From: Deferribacteraceae bacterium UBA6793 | Lineage (GTDB): Bacteria > Chrysiogenota > Deferribacteres > Deferribacterales > Geovibrionaceae | DNA length: 64,000 bases | Reading direction: 5' to 3' | Assembly (NCBI GenBank): GCA_002452405.1 | Contig: DKFP01000008.1 | Span: 113,229-177,228 of the forward strand | Part shown: positions 43,180 to 51,226 of the stretch, piece after piece | Layout: every line of letters begins with the position of its first letter | How positions within the stretch are numbered: position 1 is the stretch's first letter | Notes under the pieces: model-generated | Database searches by the model: none | What the model was told of the DNA's origin: nothing | What the model saw: the letters and a program-made list of their open reading frames with translations, nothing else | Program-made: the position numbers and the translations under genes

Positions 43180-43860
43180 CTATTGACTGTTGCTTGGCAT
43201 TATATGAATGATTGATTTGAATTGATTGTCTTCTTTGCTGTTCTCTTTTGTCTTGTAAAACTTTTCAAAAACAGAACGTTCCGGCTGATTGTCGGATGCA
43301 TTAAAGCAGAGCGGTTCTACGCTCTTTGAACTTACATCATACTGTTGAGAGTGAATGAATTTATCGCATGATAGCCACGCCTGATTTCCATATAATAATG
43401 CGTCCATCCTGCCCCAGAAGAGCTTGTATACCTCTGAGAATGGGAACAGATTAGAAGTCTGTGGAGCTGTAAAAATACTTGCTGAGTTAACAGGTACGTT
43501 TACCATAGCCATCATGCTTTGACTTGCTCCTGTTATCATGAGGCTTGCTTTTGTTGAGTTTTCTATTGCTGATGTTGTGAGATTGAAGTGCCATGTACCT
43601 TGCGCCGCAGCGAGAACCATGTATGCAAACCATGTTCTTTGGACGTATATAGAATTTTCAGTATGCGCAAATTGTAAATCATTCTCGCTGTCTGAAAGTT
43701 TAAAAACTTGCTCGGCTGCCAAAAGGACTTGTTCCTGTGTTTTGTTAGGGAAATAGTGGGTTGTATTTATCAGCCAATCTTCCCGTGTCTGCATTTGTGT
43801 TGTAGCGCATGATGTTGTGATGATTGACAAACAGATTAGAAGAATAGCTTTATATTTTAT
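43180..43860 (-). CDS. Putative lipoprotein with a non-standard (ATA) start
   Basis: The frame starting at a TTG (43830) encodes 216 residues beginning SIITTSCATTQ. Reading ten codons further upstream gives KYKAILLICLSIITTSC, a textbook lipoprotein signal with lipobox, and the codon where Met should be (43858-43860) is ATA, with GGTGAAAA before it. The protein body is unrecognised, with aromatic-rich stretches such as VQRTWFAYMVLAAAQGTWHF. Either ATA is used as the start, or a start-codon mutation has silenced the gene. The neighbourhood is decayed mobile DNA. Confidence 0.5.
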   Translation of the reverse strand: MKYKAILLICLSIITTSCATTQMQTREDWLINTTHYFPNKTQEQVLLAAEQVFKLSDSENDLQFAHTENSIYVQRTWFAYMVLAAAQGTWHFNLTTSAIENSTKASLMITGASQSMMAMVNVPVNSASIFTAPQTSNLFPFSEVYKLFWGRMDALLYGNQAWLSCDKFIHSQQYDVSSKSVEPLCFNASDNQPERSVFEKFYKTKENSKEDNQFKSIIHIMPSNSQ

Positions 43861-43910
43861 TTTTCACCAGTTTGATGAGATTAAGTATAAGATATCCAAT
43901 CATAACTTTC

Positions 43911-44410
43911 TCAGATTTTTCGGATGCAACTGGCAACACGCCCGAGGATTTTTATATTTTCGTACAATGATATATCCTGCGGGTCGTAGAGCCCGTTATC
44001 TGATGTCATGCGCAGTTTTCCTGTCTCAAAGGGAAACTGATCCTTTTCACAAACCTTGTATCACCGATCCGAACAATAAAAACGTCATCACCTTCATTCC
44101 GGCTGTAATCTATTATTATAACATCGCCATTTCGAAGTGTAGGCTCCATGCTGTCGGCAACAACTGTCAGAGATGATAAATTCCTGTGGTTCTCCCTTAG
44201 TTACCTTTCTAAAATACTCTATCAAGAGAAATTTGCCCGACAGGCTCATTGTAGTTATATGTGCCGTAACCCGCCGATGCCTGATTGTCAGAATCTAACA
44301 TACTTAACGATATGTTTCCATTTGAATTTCGTGTCAAAGGGAAAACGTCTGTATTTGCTCTTTCATTATTTTGCATCTGTCCGGAACCAATAATTAACCT
44401 TGTCCTGATA
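43911..44410 (-). pseudogene. Wrecked S24-family (LexA/CI-like) phage repressor
   Basis: Three frames together give the C-terminal half of a phage repressor. One reads linker and sheet ISLSMLDSDNQASAGYGTYN, then GQISLDRVF. Another reads TVVADSMEPTLRNGDVIIID, then TRFVKRI: the S24 catalytic Ser and Lys are both readable here. A third reads FPFETGKLRMTSDNGLYDPQ, then ILGRV. At least two or three frameshifts separate them, and the N-terminal HTH is missing. It ends beside tRNA-Lys, consistent with an old integrated phage or island. Confidence 0.7.
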
Positions 44411-44517
44411 ACACAAATACGAAGATGAAAATGCGATTCGTCCCGTTTTGACTGACAGGTCTGTTACCATAGACAAAAAAATAGCCCGGATTACTCCGAG
44501 CCATTACAAATCTTGTA

Positions 44518-44590
44518 TGGGGTATGTAGGATTCGAACCTACGACCTACTGATTAAGAGTCAGCCGCTCTACCAACTAAGCTAATACCCC
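44518..44590 (-). tRNA. tRNA-Lys (CTT)
   Basis: A 73-nt cloverleaf. Acceptor GGGGTAT/ATACCCC, D-arm GCTTAGTTGGTAGAGC, anticodon loop CTCTTAA (anticodon CTT), T-arm GTAGGTTCGAATCCTAC, discriminator A. CCA is not encoded. It lies next to a decayed phage repressor, so it may be an old attachment site. Confidence 0.9.
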
Positions 44591-44663
44591 TATGAGATTT
44601 TTAACATCTAAAACGGAACAAAAGGGAACCTGTTCTGTTTCGACAAGTTCCCTTTCGATAATA

Positions 44664-44736
<73 letters not shown>

Positions 44737-44808
44737 TGATTTTCAGGAAGTTTGATTATATTTATATTCATCAGATAATCAAGCATAAAATTTCAATTAT
44801 TTTACATT

Positions 44809-44835
44809 AAAAAAGCGGCGGTTTTTTGACGCCAC
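44809..44835 (-). terminator. Terminator of the DUF438/PAS gene
   Basis: On the minus strand GTGGCG pairs with CGCCGC (one G-U) around a 9-nt loop, followed by six T. It lies 8 nt past the stop codon. Confidence 0.7.
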
Positions 44836-44842
44836 CTTATTA

Positions 44843-46057
44843 TCATTGAAAATCCAGAAGCCGTTTTTCGCCTGTCAGAGCACGGATGCCTGTAACATCC
44901 TGACTTACCTCTATTGTGCCGATATATTTTCCGTCCTTGTCTCTGAGCGCAAAATACTGGATGAGGATGAATTTTCCACCCATCTGTATCCAGAAGCTCT
45001 CAACATTCTTCTTGCCTGATTTAAGGCGCTCCACAACGTCGTTTACGATATGTACGCTCTCCGGTGGGTGACAGTTCTGTACTGTCCGTCCTATGATAGC
45101 CTTGGATCGTGGAAAAATCCGTTCCTCAGGAGAGGAAAAATAGCGTACTCTGTCATCAGCGTCAACATATGTGATGTCCACCGGAAGGGTGTTCAGCATG
45201 GTTATAAGCTCGTTCGCAGAAAGGCTTCCGGTTTCGAGGTTCACAGTCCCTTCGGGAACGGATGCTTCCTTTTTGGACGTTGTCTTGACGTCCGGCGTTT
45301 TTATGAATGAATAGCCTATTTCGGGACACTGAGACACTATTTCCGTGAAAACGTCCTCCGGTATCTTTTGAGCTGCCATGGGGAGCAGCACGTAGTCTTC
45401 TCTGAAGATAAGTCCGTAGATATCGAAGAAAAGACGTCCGATGGATCGATTGAATTTTATACTGTCCATGGTCGGTTCGGACAGGATGCCGATGAGCGAT
45501 TTTATCCCCTGCCGCACGTCGTCGTGTATAGACCACATTACGCCTATGCACCTATATTCAGGTATGTATTTTTCAACGTAGGGGAAGAGGATGTTTTCCT
45601 TTTTTATGTAATGCTTTTCTATAGCTGCAAGCTCTTCCAGCTTTTCTATGAGTTCGCGCCTGCTTCTGTCGGATTCGGCAGAGCCTTCCGGCGCTTTGCT
45701 GTGGGTTTTCAACAGCTCTTTTATGGAATCCATGTGTTCAGTTATGGCGATATTTTCGTCAGACAGGATAGAGATGAATTGTGGAACATGTCTGCATAGA
45801 TTAAAAACGTCTTTATCGAGCTGGTTTGAAAAGATGTTTATTATTCTGTTCAGCGCGTCTTTGATGGTTTCCATATCATAGTCGCCGCATGAGACCATCC
45901 AGTTGACGAGAGCCATAACCTCATCGTACTGAACTGATTTTATATCATCTTCATATTCGGCATAGAGCGCACCCAGGTCTTCGTCCTCAAGAACACCCTT
46001 GCAGTAAAGCCGCAGATTTTCCATGTGGGGGTTATTTCTGGCAAGCCATTCCGACAT
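44843..46057 (-). CDS. DUF438/hemerythrin-like protein with PAS domain
   Basis: Start at MSEWLARNNPH (46057; GGAGG upstream), 404 residues. N-terminal DUF438 region (residues about 1-80), then a hemerythrin-like four-helix segment with HxxxE-type helices (IEKLEELAAIEKHYIKKENILFPYVEKY, about 140-168), then a PAS domain (LNTLPVDITYVDADDRVRYF, about 290). Such proteins are thought to sense oxygen, NO or redox state in anaerobes. There is no output kinase or cyclase domain, so it may act through partners. Single gene with its own terminator. Confidence 0.85.
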   Translation of the reverse strand: MSEWLARNNPHMENLRLYCKGVLEDEDLGALYAEYEDDIKSVQYDEVMALVNWMVSCGDYDMETIKDALNRIINIFSNQLDKDVFNLCRHVPQFISILSDENIAITEHMDSIKELLKTHSKAPEGSAESDRSRRELIEKLEELAAIEKHYIKKENILFPYVEKYIPEYRCIGVMWSIHDDVRQGIKSLIGILSEPTMDSIKFNRSIGRLFFDIYGLIFREDYVLLPMAAQKIPEDVFTEIVSQCPEIGYSFIKTPDVKTTSKKEASVPEGTVNLETGSLSANELITMLNTLPVDITYVDADDRVRYFSSPEERIFPRSKAIIGRTVQNCHPPESVHIVNDVVERLKSGKKNVESFWIQMGGKFILIQYFALRDKDGKYIGTIEVSQDVTGIRALTGEKRLLDFQ

Positions 46058-46272
46058 TGTCACCCTCCGTAAGTGTTTAAACGGATTATACCGTATTAAG
46101 CACCATGTTTCAATTCAGAGGGAGGGTAAAGCGGTTTTTCCGGTATGATTCATGGCGTATGTGATTTTTCGTCCAAATTACGGCATACAGTGTTATTTTG
46201 TTAAAGGGTTAAATTGAAACCACCTCACTTTGTGCCAACGGGAGAGATACACTGATAAGCGATTAAATGAAT
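46058..46272. other. Intergenic region upstream of the DUF438 gene
   Basis: About 215 bp with no gene. On its left it must hold the promoter of the DUF438 gene. I see no riboswitch or conserved palindrome that I can name. Confidence 0.35.
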
Positions 46273-46299
46273 AAGCCCGGTTTTGCGACCGGGCTTTTT
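46273..46299. terminator. Strong bidirectional-looking terminator
   Basis: AAGCCCGGT/ACCGGGCTT, 9 bp, with a 6-nt loop and a run of seven T on the plus strand. It directly follows the stop of the exporter gene on the minus strand, which it probably serves through the TTATTCATT on that strand. Confidence 0.8.
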
Positions 46300-47232
46300 T
46301 TAGTTTATCCAACCGCTCATTATGGCAAAGCCGCTTGTTACAGAAACGACCGCCCAGAGCAGAACACCCTGCGCCAGAGGCTTCACACCTGTTCTGCCGA
46401 TGACCTCTCTCGTCAGCCCGCTGCCTATGAGAAACAGTGTAACCACAAGGCTCTGTTTTGCTATGGCGTTAAGCGGATGCCATACCGTCTCCAGTTGCGG
46501 GAGAGCTGTTTTTATCACAGCCGCCAGAACGAAACCGAGTATAAACAGCGGAAACTTCACCTTGCCCTCGGACTTGCTTATCCATGCGGCAATGAGAGCC
46601 GCAGGCATTATCCATAGCGCCCTTGTCAGCTTTACCGTTGTACCCACCGCAAGCGCCGCAGAACCGTATGCCGCCGCCGCACCGACAACACTGCTGGTGT
46701 CGTGGATGGCGAGCGCCGACCAAAGCCCGAACTGTCTCTGTGCCATGTCAAGCAGGTGTCCTATCGGGGGAAAGATAATCAGCGCCACAGAGTTAAGGGT
46801 GAAAACCGTGGCGAGGGCAACGCCTATCTCCTCCGATTCAGCTTTTATGACAGGTGCCATCGCAGCTATGGCGCTGCCGCCGCAGATTGCTGAACCGAAG
46901 CTGATAAGGGTTGACGTGCGCTGAGGAATTTTGAATGCCTTGCCCAGCAGAAGCCCCACAGCCATTGTGAAAACAATGCTTATCGCCGTGTAGACGAATG
47001 CTTCTTTGCCTGTTTTCAGAAGTTCCGGCATGTTCATGCCGAAGCCGAGACCCACCACAGAAGCCTGAAGCAGGCGTTTGCTCCAAAGGGATGTGGTTTT
47101 GCCCCATGGGTTGCCCAGGACAAAGCCGAAAACTATCCCTGCGGTGAGCGCCATCGGTGCTGTGACCAACGGCAGACAGCAGCAGATAAGCAGAAGCCAG
47201 AATAAGACCTTTAATCCGTTATTGTTAACCAT
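46300..47232 (-). CDS. YeiH/UPF0324-family membrane transporter
   Basis: Start at MVNNNGLKVLF (47232; AGGGG upstream), 310 residues; the open frame to 47298 adds an unlikely 22-residue tail. About ten membrane helices. The family signatures ALTAGIVFGFVLGNP, VGLGFGMNMPELL and FGSAICGGSAIAAMAPVI (about 115) are present. YeiH-type proteins are proposed sulfite/sulfonate exporters. It is divergent from a LysR regulator, the same arrangement as yeiH and its YeiE-type regulator in enterobacteria. Confidence 0.85.
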   Translation of the reverse strand: MVNNNGLKVLFWLLLICCCLPLVTAPMALTAGIVFGFVLGNPWGKTTSLWSKRLLQASVVGLGFGMNMPELLKTGKEAFVYTAISIVFTMAVGLLLGKAFKIPQRTSTLISFGSAICGGSAIAAMAPVIKAESEEIGVALATVFTLNSVALIIFPPIGHLLDMAQRQFGLWSALAIHDTSSVVGAAAAYGSAALAVGTTVKLTRALWIMPAALIAAWISKSEGKVKFPLFILGFVLAAVIKTALPQLETVWHPLNAIAKQSLVVTLFLIGSGLTREVIGRTGVKPLAQGVLLWAVVSVTSGFAIMSGWIN

Positions 47233-47302
47233 TACTAACCCCTTCGTTTTATGTGCTTGCATTAATATAGCCCTCCTTGTATATAAATAAAAATTCAAAA
47301 TA

Positions 47303-47331
47303 TTGACATTTACGTTCAGTTTTACTGATAA
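47303..47331 (+). promoter_or_regulatory. Putative promoter before the LysR gene
   Basis: TTGACA (47303-47308), 17 nt, TGATAA (47326-47331). A start site would fall at about 47338, only five bases before the ATG, so the mRNA would be nearly leaderless. The GAGGCGG before the ATG argues for another promoter upstream. Confidence 0.35.
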
Positions 47332-47342
47332 GCGAGGCGGAT

Positions 47343-48230
47343 ATGACCATTACGCTGAGACAGCTTGAGATATTTGAAAAGGTGGCGGTGAGCCAGCATG
47401 TAACAAAAGCGGGTGAAGAACTTTTCCTCAGCCAGTCCGCAGTCAGCATGGCAATTGCCGACCTTGAGCGTGTGACGGGCGCGCCCCTTTTTGAGCGGCG
47501 GGGAAGAAGACTTCTTCTGAACGACCGTGGGCGTGAGATTTTACCGGAGGTTCAGGAGGTTCTGAAAAGGGTAGGTCTGATAGAGCAGTTTCTGAACGAT
47601 TCAGTGGGCGAACCCCTTGGTGTTCTGAAAGTAGGGGCGAGCACCACCATCGGCAATTATCTTTTGCCTAAGATAGTAGGAGAGTTTACGCACAGATATC
47701 CTCGGGCGAAGGTGCTCCTTTACGTCGCGAACACACAGCAGATCGAAGAGGCAGTGGAAGAGGGCGAATTTGATCTCGGACTGATAGAGGGACCATCTCA
47801 TAACCCCACGCTGACTGCTGCGCCATGGAAGGACGATGAGCTTGTGGTTATAGCCGGCAAAGAGCATTCCTTCGCTCGGAACGGGTCTGCCACGGCAGAG
47901 ATGCTTTCCGGTGCGGACTGGATAATCCGTGAGAAGGGTTCGGGCACAAGAGAAGTCTTTGAAACGGCGATGGATGCGCATGGCATAAAGTATGCAGTGT
48001 CCATGGAGCTTGGGCACACGGAGGCGATTAAAAAGGCAGTGGAAGCCGGACTTGGGATAGGCTGTCTGTCGCGGATGGCGGTTCAGCGGGAGCTGGACAA
48101 CGGTTGGCTGACAGAGGTTCAAACTCCTTTGAACCTTAAAAGAACCCTCTTCATCCTGACAAGGCAAAGCAGCCACAGAACGCGTCTATTTCGTGCATAC
48201 GTCGAATTGCTTGAGAGTATCGTCATATGA
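47343..48230 (+). CDS. LysR-family transcriptional regulator (YeiE-like)
   Basis: A 295-residue regulator. N-terminal winged HTH: LRQLEIFEKVAVSQHVTKAG, then LSQSAVSMAIADLERVTGAP. The effector domain follows from about residue 90 (GVLKVGASTTIGNYLLPKIV), with IEEAVEEGEFDLGLIEGP. Its sequence pattern and its divergent neighbour suggest YeiE/CysB-like control of sulfite efflux. It ends one base before the convergent diguanylate cyclase gene. Confidence 0.9.
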   Translation: MTITLRQLEIFEKVAVSQHVTKAGEELFLSQSAVSMAIADLERVTGAPLFERRGRRLLLNDRGREILPEVQEVLKRVGLIEQFLNDSVGEPLGVLKVGASTTIGNYLLPKIVGEFTHRYPRAKVLLYVANTQQIEEAVEEGEFDLGLIEGPSHNPTLTAAPWKDDELVVIAGKEHSFARNGSATAEMLSGADWIIREKGSGTREVFETAMDAHGIKYAVSMELGHTEAIKKAVEAGLGIGCLSRMAVQRELDNGWLTEVQTPLNLKRTLFILTRQSSHRTRLFRAYVELLESIVI

Positions 48231-49166
48231 CTAAACCCTTGCAAATTCCGCGCCGTTGCCTCCGTTGCGTTTTACCTTATAGATACCGTCGTCTGCTCTT
48301 TTTATGATGGTTTTTATCTGATCCTGAATGTTTGTTCCTTCGGCAAGGATTGCTGAAACCGCTGATATACTCAGTGTTGTTCCGTGGCGTTCGGAGGTCA
48401 TATAGACCTCCTGAAGTCTGCTGACAACGCGCTCCGCAGCAGAAAGCTCCGTCTGCGGGAGCAGTATGCCGAACTCGTCACCGCCGAAACGGAAGGGCAC
48501 GTCACGCCCGCTGCGTATCACCTCGGTCATTATTAGCGCCAGCTGCTTCAGCACTCGGTCTCCGGTGTCGTGTCCGTATGTGTCGTTGACCTGTTTGAAC
48601 TTGTCGCAATCAACCATAATTAGTGTCAGCGGAGTTTTGCTTCGTCTTGAGTCATCCGCCTCCGCCTTGAACACCGCATCAAAATATCTTCTGTTGAAAA
48701 GACCGGTCAGCCCGTCCCGTTCCGCCAGTTTTTTCATCATATTTGCTTCGGTGCGTGTCTCTTTCAGGTTATAGATGAGCATGTTGTTCTGTCCGCGTAT
48801 CACCCGTGCCAGAGACTCCAGACTGCGCAGCACCTGAATGAGATAGTTCTCTTCGTCCCGCTGCATGGGCAGATTGAAGTGCGTGTCGTAATACCCGTCC
48901 TTAATGCGTTCGGAAAATTCATGTATCTTCAGCAGATTCTTTTTAAAGAGCAGGTATTCGAGAGTTGTTGTAAGCGATTGTGAAGCGAGCAGAATAAATA
49001 TTGGGATAAGAATAAGTGCGCTCCCTCCCGGTTCGACTATTTTATGCTCATAAAGCAGAATAATTGCGAGCATGGGTATCACCGCCAGAAAGAGGATAAC
49101 TATGAAAAGGTGTGCCCTTATTCTGTAATTAACGTTTATTACGACAGATTCAGCGTCTGTTTCCAT
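48231..49166 (-). CDS. Diguanylate cyclase (membrane, GGDEF)
   Basis: Start at METDAESV (49166; GGGAGG upstream), 311 residues; the open frame to 49292 adds a tail without support. Two membrane helices (residues about 18-70: FIVILFLAVIPMLAIILL and ALILIPIFILLASQ) followed by a HAMP-like helix, then a GGDEF domain with DGLTGLFNRRYFD (about 150) and RFGGDEFGILLP (about 225). The A-site is intact, so it should make cyclic di-GMP. The residue nine positions before GGDEF is Ser rather than Arg, so the inhibitory I-site is absent. Convergent with the LysR gene. Confidence 0.9.
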   Translation of the reverse strand: METDAESVVINVNYRIRAHLFIVILFLAVIPMLAIILLYEHKIVEPGGSALILIPIFILLASQSLTTTLEYLLFKKNLLKIHEFSERIKDGYYDTHFNLPMQRDEENYLIQVLRSLESLARVIRGQNNMLIYNLKETRTEANMMKKLAERDGLTGLFNRRYFDAVFKAEADDSRRSKTPLTLIMVDCDKFKQVNDTYGHDTGDRVLKQLALIMTEVIRSGRDVPFRFGGDEFGILLPQTELSAAERVVSRLQEVYMTSERHGTTLSISAVSAILAEGTNIQDQIKTIIKRADDGIYKVKRNGGNGAEFARV

Positions 49167-49371
49167 TGATTCCTCCCTTTCCGCCGGGATTTTTTTAATG
49201 CGGCAGGGGAAACCGCGCTTTCTGGTGATTATTGTGTCTGTTGTTTCCAAGGTATTCATCTCCGACAAAACGATAATGATTTTCAATATCAAAAATTAAA
49301 GAGACTGTCAATGTGAAATCTTCCTTCCCTTACGCTGACGGGCGTGTATCATAAAAAGTGGGGGTGAGGAT

Positions 49372-50046
49372 ATGAATATAATCAGAATATCAACCGTGGT
49401 TTTTCTTGCCTGTCTGATTGCTGCTCTGTTTTATTGGGGCGGGCGCTACAGAATAACCACTGTGAAATATGACGCGGCGGAGATGAACCGCAGGGCGGGC
49501 GAAAAAATATTTGCCGATGATGCGGAGGTAAAGATATCCTTCCCTGTGATAAAGTCGCTGCTGCACGGAAAAATATTCAGAGAGGCGAACAGGATCCCGA
49601 AAGAGGTGATAAAACCTTTTGTTTCAAAGGATACCGTCTACCTGAGTCTTTCCTATGACATTATGAGAGCGGACGACAGATACATTGGGATGGTGCTGCG
49701 CCGCAGCTCATATTTCCGAAGGGCAGCGCATGGTGACAGCTCCGTCACTCCGGTCAACATAGACCTCAGGAACAACAGATTCGTCGGGTTTTATGATGTT
49801 TTCGACAAGGAAAAGGCTCCGCTTCCGGCGGTGAAAAGTCTCATTAAAAATAAGATAGGAAACGACTGTCCGTTGTTTGACACGCTGGACAGTGCGGATT
49901 TCGTTCCGCGTTTCGTCCTGAAAAAGGGCGGTGTGGATTTTGTTTTTTCAAAATACGAGATAACACCCGGCTACTGCGACTCGTTCGATGTAAACATTCC
50001 TAACACCGCACTGAAAGGACTATTGAGGGCTGATTTCAGCATATGA
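49372..50046 (+). CDS. Membrane-anchored DUF3298/DUF4163-like protein
   Basis: A 224-residue protein with one N-terminal membrane helix (IIRISTVVFLACLIAALFYW) and a large outside domain. The order DTVYLSLSYDIMRADDRYIG, then TPVNIDLRNNRFVGFYDVFD and VDFVFSKYEITPGYCDSFDV, matches the DUF4163/DUF3298 module of RsiV- and PdaC-type proteins, which bind cell-wall material. No sigma factor is next to it. Shine-Dalgarno GTGAGGA before the ATG. Confidence 0.7.
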   Translation: MNIIRISTVVFLACLIAALFYWGGRYRITTVKYDAAEMNRRAGEKIFADDAEVKISFPVIKSLLHGKIFREANRIPKEVIKPFVSKDTVYLSLSYDIMRADDRYIGMVLRRSSYFRRAAHGDSSVTPVNIDLRNNRFVGFYDVFDKEKAPLPAVKSLIKNKIGNDCPLFDTLDSADFVPRFVLKKGGVDFVFSKYEITPGYCDSFDVNIPNTALKGLLRADFSI

Positions 50047-50136
50047 CGAAAATCTGAATACGGAAACTATGGCAGCGGGAGTAAAATTGTCCCATATTAA
50101 CAATACGGTATTTAAACTATTGTTCAGGAGGACAGG

Positions 50137-51177
50137 ATGAAAGCGCTAGTTTATCTGGGACCCGGTCAGAAGGCTGTTGAAGAACGCCCCATGCCTGAGA
50201 TAATCAATCCCGGCGATGCTGTGGTGAAGATGCTTAAAACCACCATTTGCGGCACCGACCTTCATATCCTTAAAGGCGACGTGGCAACTTGTGCGCCGGG
50301 CAGGGTACTCGGACACGAGGGCGTCGGCGTTGTGGAGAAGGTAGGCGCTGCGGTAACTGCTTTTAAACCGGGCGACCACGTACTCATTTCATGTATCTCC
50401 GCATGTGGTATATGCGAATACTGCCGCCGCGGGATGTTCTCCCATTGCGAAACAGGCGGCTGGATACTTGGCAACACAGTGGACGGAACTCAGGCGGAAT
50501 ATGTCAGAATACCCCATGCTTCCACAAGCCTTTATCATATTCCGGAGGGCGCTGATGAAGAGGCGCTGGTAATGCTCAGTGACATTCTGCCCACTGGTTT
50601 TGAATGCGGTGTGCTGAACGGCAGGGTGGCTCCCGGCTCAACAGTGGCGATAGTCGGTGCGGGACCAGTCGGGATGGCGGCGCTGCTTACGGCACAGTTC
50701 TATTCACCCGCCAAGCTGATAATGGTGGATCTTGATGCGAACAGACTTGAGCTGGCGAAACAGTTCGGAGCAACGGATATCGTAAACGGCAGAGAGTGCG
50801 ACGCCATAGTGAGGGTCAAAGAGCTGACAGACGGCAAGGGTGTTGACACTGCCATAGAGGCGGTGGGCATCCCTTCAACGTTCCTTACATGTCAGCGGAT
50901 AGTTGCGGCGGGCGGCACCATAGCCAACGTGGGCGTACACGGTGTTAAGGCTGACCTGCACCTTGAAGACCTCTGGTCGCACAATATCACTATAACAACC
51001 CGTCTGGTGGATACTGTAACCACGCCGATGCTGCTTAAAACCGTGCAGGCGGAGAAGATAAAACCGGAACTGCTCATCACCCACAGGTTTAAGATGTCGC
51101 AGATAATGCAGGCGTATGAGGTGTTTGCCAAGGCAGCAGATACCAACGCACTGAAAGTTATAATAGAAGCTGACTGA
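50137..51177 (+). CDS. Zinc-dependent alcohol dehydrogenase
   Basis: A 346-residue medium-chain dehydrogenase. Catalytic zinc side: TICGTDLHILKGD (Cys about 38) and GHEGVGVVEKVG (His/Glu about 60). Structural zinc: CISACGICEYCRRGMFSHC (Cys set about 88-106). NAD-binding GAGPVGMAALL (about 170). The sequence resembles bacterial aldehyde-reductase/alcohol dehydrogenases acting on short-chain alcohols. AGGAGG precedes the ATG, and it has its own terminator. Confidence 0.9.
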   Translation: MKALVYLGPGQKAVEERPMPEIINPGDAVVKMLKTTICGTDLHILKGDVATCAPGRVLGHEGVGVVEKVGAAVTAFKPGDHVLISCISACGICEYCRRGMFSHCETGGWILGNTVDGTQAEYVRIPHASTSLYHIPEGADEEALVMLSDILPTGFECGVLNGRVAPGSTVAIVGAGPVGMAALLTAQFYSPAKLIMVDLDANRLELAKQFGATDIVNGRECDAIVRVKELTDGKGVDTAIEAVGIPSTFLTCQRIVAAGGTIANVGVHGVKADLHLEDLWSHNITITTRLVDTVTTPMLLKTVQAEKIKPELLITHRFKMSQIMQAYEVFAKAADTNALKVIIEAD

Positions 51178-51184
51178 CAGCAGG

Positions 51185-51212
51185 ACCGGCGGGTGAAACC
51201 GCCGGTTTTTTG
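51185..51212 (+). terminator. Rho-independent terminator of the alcohol dehydrogenase
   Basis: ACCGGCGG/CCGCCGGT, perfect 8 bp with a 6-nt loop, followed by TTTTTT. Confidence 0.85.
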
Positions 51213-51226
51213 TGGTATGATACATT

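Noticed and set aside
46140..46272. Riboswitch upstream of the terminator at 46273
   Set aside because: The hairpin-terminator looked like an expression platform, but there is no plus-strand gene downstream and no aptamer pattern that I recognise.
47233..47298. 22-residue extension of the YeiH-type transporter
   Set aside because: AGGGG and the usual family length point to the ATG at 47232.
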